From: Amblyornis subalaris
Taxonomy: Eukaryota > Chordata > Aves > Passeriformes > Ptilonorhynchidae
Direction of reading: 5' to 3'
DNA length: 64,000 bases
Assembly (NCBI GenBank): GCA_018881555.1
Contig: JACAXG010000111.1
Coordinates: 744,001 to 808,000, forward strand
In this document: in pieces, positions 38,401 through 50,400 of the stretch
Numbering within the stretch: position 1 is the first letter of the stretch
Layout of the letters: each line of letters begins with the position of its first letter
Notes under the pieces: model-generated
Told to the model about the DNA's origin: nothing
Databases searched by the model: none
What the model saw: the letters and a program-made list of their open reading frames with translations, nothing else
Program-made: the position numbers and the translations under genes

Positions 38401-41400
38401 CTCCTGGGAACAACCCTCTGGTCAAAACTTCTAGCTCTTGTTCCTCTAGCTGGGTGATTATTGTGGCATGTGGATGTGTGGGTAACCTCCTTTTTCCCTT
38501 AAGCATTGCCCATTCTGGGGGATTATTGTGGCATGTGGGAGTGCAGGCAACCTTCTTTGTCTCTTCAGTATGGCCTATTAGTTCCCAGGCAACCCCTCCC
38601 TGCCCCCATAGGTCTCCCTGCTAGATGGGAGGAAAATTCATTGTAACTTCAAACCCACAACACATATGTATTTGCTTTAGTGGATTGTTTAATTCAGATG
38701 GCAATTCAAGAACAGTCTGCTTTCTTTAATGAAGCATTCCTAGAATTGCTTAGCTGTAAACTGGGCGAAAATAGGTTGTGTTGACTAAGTGACCATTAGG
38801 GATCAATGTAATAAAAATATAGTTGAAGCCCATTCATCTAATTGTAAATTTTTCTTCTGTCTTCCTCCAGAAAGAAGCAGGATCTCAAATGCGAGCTTTT
38901 CACTCTAACCAGGATATGCCAGGGACGTTTTTCAGTTTGATTAGTAGTACTGACCTGGAAATAACAGTGTTTTAACCTTCAGGCAGACATCATTTTCTTG
39001 TCCCAAAAGTATCAAGGACCTCCAGATAAGTAATGCAAATTGGGTGCTTTTTTTACCTGGAGTTATTTTGCAGGTCTACTTTGAAAAGTATCCTCAGTCC
39101 TTTTTAGCAAAACGATTTTCCTTTTAGAAATAGAACTTACCTGAAAATATTTGTAATAATTTAGTGTTCTTAATCATATGATATTGAAACTCATAAAACT
39201 TCTTTAGATCCAAACAGCAGTTACTTTTTATTTAGCTAGAAGCTCTCTACTGGAGACCAATGAAGCCAGGGAGTCAGAAGAATGGTTTACAGTTGAGACT
39301 CATTAAATACAACAACCTCTTTTGCCTTTTTTAACACGAAAGTGACTGTTACTCCTCAGTGCTGAGAATTTGCATGATGCATTCACAGCAGAATGCTTGG
39401 TAAGATGCCATTTGTAAGTGTCCACAGAGTATTTTAAGAAGCTGACAATTCAGAAATATTCTGGGTATAGTTTGGGACTGTTAGGAAAGACATGCAGTGA
39501 CTGTGATGGTAAGAAAGACACGGATCACTGTATCTATTTGTATTTAAGATGTCCTGATTCCAGTTTTATTCATAGGTTAATCTACTAGGATTATCAGTCA
39601 TTCCTAGGTATTTCTCCTCCAAAGAAATGTTTGGTAAGGTATATGAAAAAAGTAAATTGCTCTCGGCCCATGAACGATTCTGTTGTAATAAACTCTAATA
39701 CTTCTGTGATGTAGGAGGCAGGTGGCAGACTTCTGTGAATAAATAAATAGTGTAGGGAGGTACCTGTTTAATATATAACAATGGAGAGTATTAGCTGCCA
39801 TGTGCCTTGTGCACCCTGGTTTACCAATGCATGCTTTCATTTGAATAAGAGGTGGTCTGGGCAGTGAGTTTGTGGGGAAGGTATTGTGTATTTGATAAAA
39901 ACTGAAAAATCCTCAGTGCCTTTTGAATAAAGGAAGTAAGGATCTTTTTTAACATTTGCGACATGTACGAGATATGTACAATTGAAATAGATTTCCAAAG
40001 TCTGTTTATCGGAAACTTTTTAAACCAAAGCAGACCATCACTTGGATATGGCCTAGTGAGGATCTCTTCTTCAAATGCAGTAGCAGTTAGAGCTGCACAA
40101 CTGCAAGAAGTGTGACATCAGGAAACTGAACCATGGTGGAAAAGACTGTGGAACTGCAGTTAGATCGTGTTTCTGAGTCTGAAATGGCAGTGGTTTTGTT
40201 CATAGAATATGCTTTGGAATCATAGAATGGTTTGGGTTGGAGAGGACCTTAGAGATCATCTAGTTCCAACCCCCCTGCCATGTGCAGGGACGCTTTCCAC
40301 TAGACCAGGTTGCTCAGAGCCCCATCCAGCCTGGTCTTGAACACTTGCAGGGATGGGACATCCACAGTTTCTCTGAGCAACCTCTTGCAGTTGTTGCTCA
40401 GCTCTCTGCATCCTCACCATCCTCACAGTAAAGAATTTCTTCCTCATATCTTCAAACCATCTTTCAGTTTGAAGGTGTTCCCCCTTGTCCTGTTACAACA
40501 TAGTCTTGTAGATAGTCTCTCCAGCTTTCTTTTAGGCTTCCTTCAGGTACTGGAAGACTGCAATTAGGTCACCCTGAAGCCTTCTCTTTTCCAGGCTGAA
40601 CAATCCCAATTCTCTCAGCCTTTCCATCATAGTGAATAAAGATCATAGCTGGAGTTATGAAAAAGTTTAAGCATGGATCTTGTGGTACACCTGTGCCAGA
40701 GAGTAGTGGAGTGGAAGACCCTTTAGGAAAATATGTTCTTCTAGATGCACACAGTTACCTCACTGGAAGAACAGACCCATACCCCATTTAGGTAGCTCTT
40801 GCGCATCATTCTTTCTTGTCAGATTCTCCACTGGAAACCTGCTGTGAATGTGCCTAGCCAAGCACAGAAATTGTGGTGTTTAAAGGTCTAAATAGAAGAC
40901 ATGCAGCACATGGGTCTGGATCCAGGGATGAACACATGTTCAAGTGGAAAGGGTAATAGTTTTGTGTAGTAGATAATTCAAAATGCAATGAAATATTCTG
41001 GTGTTTAAACTGTACGGGAAAAAAAACATCTTTGAAATGTTATAGAGTTTTGAGAGAAGTGGCTTGCTCAGTTGTGGAAGTATAGAAACCTACTGAGAAA
41101 AGCACTGAAACAATGCCAAGACTTTTTTGCAAAGCCCTGTCATTGGTGGTCCTCGTCTCTGTTCCTCTGCAGACACTTGAGGTGGTGTGATGTTAGAATA
41201 AACCCTAATATGAAGTAAAACCACGTGCACAGCTAGTTTAGGTTTGTGAAGTAGAAATTCAGAGCTGAAGACCAGTCTTCCAGGTAGAACAGAACTGAGC
41301 TGTATTGTTTTGCTTCTCTGTTGTTTTTGGTTATGTATATTTTATTTCAAACCTTGCATTCTCAGTTGCTGGATTTTCTCAATTCTGAAACCTCAGTGTT

Positions 41401-44400
41401 TTCATGGAGATGAATTTGCTTCACTTTTTCCACAGCAGGAGTGATGTATTATTAAAAGGCAATAAAGAAGTCTTTTAAATAATTAAGCAGGCTTCAGTAA
41501 TAAATGAACTAGGGGAGGAAAAGAGAGAGAGAAAGAAAAGAATTGAAATAAAGACGAGTTTATATTGCTAGTATATTGTTGGGTTTTTTCTGAACAGACC
41601 TTTTAAAAATTATTGGTTGAGCACACAGACTAGGTCAGCTTTCCATCATTTATGAGAGACCACAGACTTAAGTTTACACAGGAAAAAAAAAGCCCCAAAT
41701 GCCCCAAACCACAAATCACTAAAAAACCAAAGCAAACCGAAACAAAAAGCATTTTGTTGATCGATCACACAGAGGAAAGCTTCAACGTATCAATTAGTCA
41801 GCTCAAAGACAAACACTCCCAGATGAGTTACTGGCTTTTAAATTATGGTGAGCACTGGATACATGACCCCTTGAATATTTTTTTTGCTTGATTATATTTT
41901 TAAATTATTGAAAGATGAAAGTAACTTCAAGTGATTTTTCTGTGCTGTTGAAAACTAAGACAGCACTTACTACACTTACTGTATTTTGAAAACATGAGAC
42001 AAATCCAGAGCGATTTTTTCAGACTGACACATAAAACTGCATTTTTACTGGAAGCTCAAGTGAAAGCACAGCTAAAGAAGTCCATACTTAAGAGAAGCAG
42101 CCAGCACTGAACCATCTGCCAGGAGCCCTGCTGTGCTGACCGTCTTCCATCCATCATGCATGCTGCTGGGCAGACCTTACCTGCATAGCATGTGTATGTG
42201 GCCTGATGGAGAGCCAGAGTCCAAAAAGCCTAAGATTTTGTTCAAAGAGAAGTTAACAGCTCAAAAAGTGTGACTTTGGTATTGCATGGTTACTGCTACT
42301 GACTTGTGGTGAAGAGACTCTTTGAAATGGGCAAAATAAAGGGCCATTTTGCCCTAACAGGCTCAGTTACATTCATTGTTGGCTACATCTATTATTTGCT
42401 CACTTGGACTTCTGCATCAGATCTAAATCTCTACACATTAGTAGCTGTATTTTTATTTTGTATTTGAGACTTGTTGTGGGTCTGAGGTTGTCAATTCATT
42501 TTTCTCCCATGGGGCAGGGAGACCTGTCTGGGGGAGGGGTTGCCTGGGAAACAAATGGGTGATACCTAAGAGACAAAGGAGGTTGCCCGCACACCCACAT
42601 GCCGCAATAATCACCCAGCTAGAGAAACAGAGCTGAGAGTTTTGGCCGGAGGGTTGTTCTCAGGGGCTGCAGCTTAACCTTGCGAGAGGTGAAAGACTTC
42701 GAGACTTGGCTGGAGGGGGCAGAGGCTGGGCTCGGTGTCTTTTTGGCATTTGGTGAGGATTGTCATGCGTGCCATGTGGAGCGAGTGCCGGTTTTATCCT
42801 GAGAACACTGCTCTGCTGTAAGTTGCAGCTGATCAGATCGGCTTTCTCCGCAGAGGTCCTGCCGCAATGTGGGGGTACAGCGCTACATTGTAACTGGTGC
42901 CAGTCGGCGGGGGAGGGGGTGATCCCCGGTCTCTGCCGCCCCTGCTGCCACTTTGACTTGCGGCTACACTGTGATTGCCATCCCGGGGTCTGTCCTCCCT
43001 GTTGCCAGCCCAGGTTCTGCTGCATGTGGGTCGCGGCTGGGGGCTGCTCTTCTCTGCTGTTCCTGCCTTCTGCTGGCTGCTCGGTGGGTGATACCGAGGT
43101 CCATCGCTCCCCAGTCAACCCTGCCTGCCTGCGCTGCTGGCTGCCCACTGCCGAGGTTGGTGCAGACGGGCTGCTGCCCTGGGAATTCGCACCAGGAGCG
43201 ATCTCCCCTCTCCCTCTTCCTCTCACCTGAGCCGCCATTGCCACGTGGAGAGGTCGCTGCTCTCACACCACAGCGCCCCCTGTAGCCGCAGGGGAGTCAC
43301 CGCAGCCTCTCTGCCCCAATAGAGAATCGCCCAATGAGTGAGAAAAGACTGTTACTGCGTTTTTCTGTTCTCTTATTGTTGCCGTTTGTCTGTCTTGTTA
43401 TATATATAGATATGCAATCCTAGTAAAGAACTGTTATTCTTTTTCCCATATCTTTGCCTGAAAGCCCCATAATTTCAAGGGTATAATAATTTGGAGGGAG
43501 GGGGGTCATCCTTTCTATCCCAGGAAGATTCCGAACTTCCTTGACAGACACCTGTCTTTCAAACTGGGACAAGACTGTAATATCACAGTAACAGATATGG
43601 CTGTTTCTTCAAAGATTTTGACAGAGATACAGAGTTACTGCTTAAGTGAAAATTTCTGGTTTTGTACCTTTAGTGAATTTTGCTGAAGAATTACAGTTAA
43701 GTGCTGATGTGTAGATGCTTATGGATGGTGTGTACATTTTCAAAAAGCTGGTTTATTCTGAGCTTTTGCATAGGGTTGAATGTGTGGACAGTCGGATCTC
43801 TCAAATGGGATTGTTTCTCCTTTTCCAGATGGTGGCAAGTGACAGGAGCCTCTGTCTTTGCAGGACATCATCATCTAGATCAGGGGAAATTCCGCAAACC
43901 AATACTTCCCAAACTGCATTTGTTCTTGGATACAGCTGGTCTGTGATCCTACATGATCACTCCAGCATGTGTGCTCTATTGCTATTGTTTACCTTAAGCT
44001 ACATACAAAACACCTTCTATGTTAAATATGTACACAAGACTGTTGTACATGAACTTATTTGCATATGCAGGAATCATTTCTGTTGAGTACAAGCATCTTA
44101 TCTATAAACTAATTGGTCATTTCTGCAGCAGAAACTGCATGAGTCAGCTGTTAGATCAGTCAGAGTCCTGACCCAAAAGCTGCCTGTTGAGAAAGCCCAT
44201 CACTTCAGGTGCTAACTACCCAGGGTCATAAAGTCATAAATGGTGCTTATCAGCTGTCTTGTGCATGGGAGGAGCCTGTTGGGTGAATCTCTTTAGCCTG
44301 CCTGAAATTCCTGTGTGGAAAGGTCCTACAGCAGTTAGTCAAATGTGTTGTTCTGAAGTGAACAGTTCAGTCAGTAACCTTGTCTCAGGTCACCTTGTCC

Positions 44401-47400
44401 TATCATGTATGCACAAACAGGCAAGGGGCAGGTCCTGGACCGCCAAACAAACTGATGAGTAAGTGCAATGGGTACGTGCAGAGGCAGAACTAGAACTACA
44501 GTACAAAGTCAAGTTTCATCCATATGTAAAAATTATAAATGAAATTGCAGAGATTGTGCCACAGTGTGCAAGTATGTGTACAGTTCTGAGTTGGTATTAT
44601 TTTTTCAAGCCCACCATTTTTAGCACTGTATTTAAAGCAGATTTTCAACAAAGACAACCAATAATCATTAGCTTTCAGTTTCATTCTTTTTGGGTATTTA
44701 TGCCAGCTAAAATGTATGGTCTCAGTCTATGTTTTAGTGAACAGAATTTGAGCTGTTGAAAACACAGAGGACACTGCCCTCACAGAGTTGTCCTAAAACC
44801 TAGGAGATTCACTGCCATAGTTGTGCTGTGAAGAGCAGTTCTTGTGATAGAATGCATCTGACTTATGCTTGTGTGTTGGACCTGAAGATTCCATAGTGCT
44901 TTGACCTTTTCTTAATGTGTATGGGTACTTTTCAGAATACTAATTCTCTCTAAAATAAATAAAGCTTTGCTTTATCCAGTTGTCTCCTGAGCTAATGTAC
45001 AAGTGGACTTTCCCATTCCTCTGCCACAATACCTGTAGGTAGACATTAGTGTAATGTAAGTAATGCCCTATTGTTTAATTGAATCTTGAATTGATGAAAA
45101 ATTTGTTGATTTGTCCACACATATGACACTACATGAAAGCTCTGAATAAACTATCTTTCTTAAAACAAAAAATGACCAATGCTGTTTAACATCTTTGTCG
45201 GCAACATGGACTGTGGAATTGAGTGCACCCTCAGCAAGTTTGCCAACAACTCCAAGCTGAGTGGTGTGGTCAACATGCTGAAGGGCAGGGATGCCATCCA
45301 GAGGGACATGGGTAGGCTTGAGAATGGGACCCAACCCATGAGAACCTCGTGTTATTCAACAAAGCCAATTGCAAGGTCCTGCACGTGGGTCAGGGCAGTC
45401 TCAAACACAGATACAAACTGGAAGAAGAACTCATTGAGAGCAGCTCTGCAGATAAGGACGTGGGGATACTGGTCAGTGAAAGATTTTTACAAGGGTATGT
45501 AGTGATACGACAAGGGGCAATGGCTTCAAATTGACAGAGAGTAGATTAGATATAAAGAAAAAATTCTTTACTGTGGGTGTGATGATGCACTGGAACAGTT
45601 TGCCCAGATGCCCGATCCCTGGAATTGTTCAAAGCCAGGCTGGATGGGGCTTTGGGCAGCCTGGTCTAGTGGAAAGTGTCCCTATCCATGGCACGTGCAG
45701 TAGAATTTAGATTATCTTAAAGTCCCTTCCATCATAAAAGATTCCATGACTCTATGATTCTGTGATTTCATCCCCTCTGTCCTAGCCTTGTGTGTGACAG
45801 TGTGACCCACAAGCTATACTCCCTTCAAAAGATCTGCTGGTAAAAGCACATAAAACAGCACTGCTTTTATAAAGCAACAGCAAGTGATTGTATTTGAAGA
45901 TTGTAATGTCAGTTACATGTATCTTCATGAGCTGTACAGGAAACAGCTGGATTGACCTGGATAGGTTAGATGCAACACAATCCTCTCCTTTTACAAGTTC
46001 GGTTACTAAATCCCTCTGCACAAGAGCAAGGAAGGTTTCTCAGGTGGAGTGGGTTGCACGTTAGTTAGAGTCAAACAACACCAAAATTGAGATGGAGAAT
46101 TTTTGGATGTACCAGGTTGAGTATCATAAGAAAAATGTAAGTAGATATTCAAGAAGAAAAAGGGGATAACTATCACTTTTTTACCACTGCACTTACGAAA
46201 AAAATTTCTAATTCCATTGGTACACCTCTGTACCTAATAACAGCATGCTTCATGTGACCTTACTGTGTTTGTTCTGACAACAATTTTGTTAGGCTTCTAA
46301 AACTTGTTCTGTTAATGACAAATGACAGCAAAAGTCACTAAGCCTATATTTTAAACTTTATTTAGAATGCAAGTTATCTATCTGCTATGATCCATTAAAA
46401 TATTTCTTGTTATTGCTGTGACTGCATTCTTTCTTTGTACATTATTATATATGGTACCTCTAAAAATGCATTTTGATGTCAAAGAAAACAGTGCTTGATC
46501 TTCAAAGCCTGGACTTTCCTGTACAAATGTTTTCAGGGACAGCTTTCATGTTATGTCATGCAGCAAACGTTTTAGGATGTTTGATATTTGGGTTTGGAAG
46601 TTTTGGTTCTTGGGTTTTTTTATTGTTTGGGGGTTTTTTCCCCCCAGAAATATTTGAGCAGACATTCAAACAGAGCACACAGAAAGCCATGTAATAATTT
46701 AGTTCTGATACTTTGTAGATTAAAATAGCTGAGTAAAGGCATTTATAGTGCTACTGGAGTAACTGTTAGTACATTTCAAATGGTGCAAAATTTCTTAATG
46801 CTAGTTGTTTCGTTTACATGAAATCATTAATCTTATCCTTCAGTGTGTTCAGCCATTGTAAAGAGTGCTTTTTTTTGGTGTGCATGTAAACATTTGATGC
46901 TTAAATTGGTTTCTTTATCTACTGTTTAAAGTTCAATCCTGCAATATCCAGATGTCATTATTGGGTTTACAGCATTGTGCACCTTTTATATTTAATACTA
47001 ATACAGAAATACTGCATAACTATAAGAATGTGAGCACTATGAAAACGCTTTCTTATGTAAATAGGAGTTGCCGTTTGTGCAGTTGCATCACTGTGGCACT
47101 GTTAACTGGTAATTACACAGCAAGTCAAGGAAGCCTCTATCTCTCCCACAGGCCCTGCATGCATGCTGTCTGCAGCAAGCAATTCTTCAGTCTGGTGGTG
47201 CAAGCACATGCCTGCATTCTAGGGATCATTTCACAGCTGCATCTTCTTTTGTCTTGCAGTAGTAATTCAAAATACAGGGAGATGCAGGCACTGCTCTTTT
47301 ACCCAGGAGATATCTATAAAGAATTGCTTCTTAACTCCTTGGAAGCCTTTATTATTTAACTATAATTTTAATACTTTGTTTTAATATCTGAGATAGACAT

Positions 47401-50400
47401 TTTAGAGGAATGAGTTTAAAGAGCAAGAAGTGGAGAAGGGAGTTTTGTTTTCTTGTTTTGTTTCATATCTAAGAGGAGCTAAGAGAAACTTAGACATCTG
47501 GTTTTTTCGTTGTTGTTGTTGGTTTTGATTTTGTGGAAATTTTGTACACTATTTCATAGTACTCAATTTTTCAGCTGCACTAGATGCAGAGCATGAGGGC
47601 ACTCCTAGATTGGAGCTGCTGCCAGCTCAGACCACTGGAAATGTAGCCCTTTTCTGGTATGACTCATTGACTCAGAGAAAAGCTGTGTCATATAACTGTT
47701 TATGAAAAGATAAGAATAGCATTTGACTGTTTTGCCATCAGTGATGAACTGTTGAGCTGGAAAAGCTAGGGCTGCATGCTTCCTATGTCAAAGGAAAGTG
47801 TAGGGCTGTTGGGCTAAATACCCAGCATGCGTAGCTAAATGCTAAACTTTCTTTTTGTGGATTCACATTTTGGCTTATGCAGACATGTTTAGTAGGTGTC
47901 TTAAAATCTGCCTCTAAAAATGCCTGCTGGGTTAAAGCTTTGTACTCTCTTTCATTTTGGTCACCTTCCTTAATTCCACATTCTGTGTTCTTGCATCACA
48001 CTGCCATACCAAGGCCACCTGCTCTGTACTTTAGATACCTTGCCACAGCTTTTTAGCATCACCAGCATTCATTAGGAATTGTCTATGATTAGAATATTCT
48101 TTCCCAAAGTATTCTTCCCCTTTATCAAGATACTTGCTGATGGATCACATAGTCAGTTGCTCTACTGAATTGTTTATGGAAAAAGGAGGAAAATGAGGAA
48201 ATCTGATCTAAAGAGCATGTACTGAGATCATAGCATGAACTGTTGAATACTTTCCAAGTTTTTGCTGTATCTAGAATGAGGAATCACAGTCCTTAATTAC
48301 ACTGGTATTGAATTGTCATTTTAATAAATTCTTGAATACATCACTGTTACTCTGCACGGTTTATAAAAGTTGTTTTCTAAGAAGATGTAGTAGTATTTAT
48401 GAACAACCACTGCAACTTCCTCTGCTCAGATTAGATTAGTTTAGCACTTCATGTTAATTATACCTGAGGGCACATGTGCCTACAGGGAAATTTCAATCTT
48501 TTCTTCACTTTTCCCAATTTGACAGCTAAGTAAATTTTAGCTGAATCCCTATGTTCTGCTTAAGGTCAATTCACTTGTCTCCCATCACAACTTACTCTTA
48601 AGTGACTTTACCTTGTCTTCTTTAGAATGTCAGAGTGTAGGATATAAAATATGAAAGAATAATTTCTACATCAGGTACTCATAATATTATTTGATTTTCT
48701 TGCCATGTCTAGTCTCCATCTCCAGATTCCACTTCACCTCGAGGTGCTGAATCATCAAGTAGGCAACATCACCAGGATGTCTGCAGTACAGCAGAGGCTT
48801 CCACGAATAAAGAGGTAGAGTGAAATCTTTTTAAAAGCCACAGACTTGTTCATGCTGCTTATGCCTTTTAATTTTCCTTGCTCCCTTGTACCCGTGCAAT
48901 CCCTTTTCTTCTTGCTTTTCCCTTATGCTTCTTTACCTTACGCTTGCTTGGCTATCTGACTGAATTTCTGACATACTTAAGACTCTTTATCATGGCATTT
49001 CTGACTCTGTATTCAGCTGTCACTAAATTTCTTTAACAGGCTGTGAAGTATTGATTTACCAAGCAGCCAACATTCCCACTGTAGCAGAGGCAAAAAGAAG
49101 CCCTTTCCTTTTTTTCACCACAAAGGAAGAGTACTTCTCAGCCAGATGAAAAAGTGCTTAAATTAAATTAATTATGTAATAAATTATGTTGCTTAGTATT
49201 TTGTCATTGTGGAAACTGGCCTGCCAGTGATTCACAGTCAGAATTCAGTTCTTGGCTCCAGGCTCCTCAAAATAAAGCTACATGCTTGCTTTCTTTTCCC
49301 CCTCACCTGCTAGTGCTTTACACCTCAGTAGTTCCACTAAAACAAAGTAAGAAGTGTGAATAGAACTGCTCAGAGTGTGAAAAGAAAATCATTCGACATA
49401 AGAAGTATTTGGATTAGTAGAGAATGGCAGGTTCTGGAAACAAAAATGTGCAAATATTCAGTTTATTTGCTTCTTGCTTGAAAACAGTCTAAACAAAATA
49501 CCATATTGTTACTGATAGGGTTACCTTCTGAAATTAAAAACCTGATCTACTAGAAGTGGATTAAAATTGAAACACTGATTAAATAATCCATTCTTTCTTT
49601 TTTACTTTTGCATTATCATCGGATAAGAAAGCTTGCAACATGTATGTAGTTGTGTCAGTTTGTTATTTGCATTTAGAAAATAATGAAAAATTTCAAAAGA
49701 CTGAAGAAACCCATAATTTTTCATGTTCTAAAGTTTTCAACTATAGATCATACCATTAAGTTTTCATCTGCTCTGCTGTTAGCATATTAAAGCTTTAAGC
49801 GTTCTTCAGTACAGACTTTGTCACTATATATTCTGTATTTCAGCAGTTTTTAGATATCAATAAACTTCCCCAAAGGAAGGAAACAAACAAAACCCTACTG
49901 ATTTCAATTTTTAGGGTGTGCTTACACGTAGTGACAGAGGTGGTAAACCAGGTTTCACTGTAGGGTGTGTTGGGCTATTAGTTTCCCTCAGAAGGGGAAT
50001 AACTCCTGCTTTAATATTTCTAATGCAAGAATAAAAGTGATAAAACAGCCTCATAATTTTGGGATTTTTAGGTCTTAGAGAAACCTTTTTATTAAATATG
50101 AATTTTATAATACTAGATGGCAATGAGATTATTGAAAGTAATAAAATATTAATGACCTGGATATTTCATTATTCATGGCTATGTAAAATTAAAAGGTGTA
50201 GGTTTCCACCTATTGGTAACTTTACCTGTTACTTTACTATTCTGCTGGTTTTAGTAGAATGCCTTTCTACCTGGGTAATGAACAAGAAAAACGAAATTCT
50301 GAGTTTTTGCAATAAAGACATATGTGATGATGGTTTGCACCACTCTATCCTGAAAATAGTTAGATTGCTGAATAGTTTTTAAATCTGTATCATAGACTTT

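Larger units (their letters stand above)
35445..48712 (+). other. APBA1: APBA1 intron between residues 384 and 385
   Basis: A 13,268-nt intron running from GTGAGT to ...tgtctag. It holds two family-1 solo LTRs in opposite orientation (37564-38662 and 42472-43571) and two CR1 fragments (40216-40636 inverted, 45174-45768). The remaining blocks (35445-37563, 38663-40215, 40637-42471, 43572-45173 and 45769-48712) show only unassigned AT-rich sequence. Confidence 0.9.

Noticed and set aside
42660..43244. 194-codon minus-strand ORF, with similar long frames at 37868-38317 and 6712-7206
   Set aside because: They lie in the GC-rich centre of family-1 solo LTRs, are open on both strands at once, and vary between copies. 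They reflect composition, not genes.
46952..47359. 135-codon + strand ORF in the large intron
   Set aside because: No similarity recognised, no splice-site support and no codon bias; long enough to occur by chance in 64 kb.
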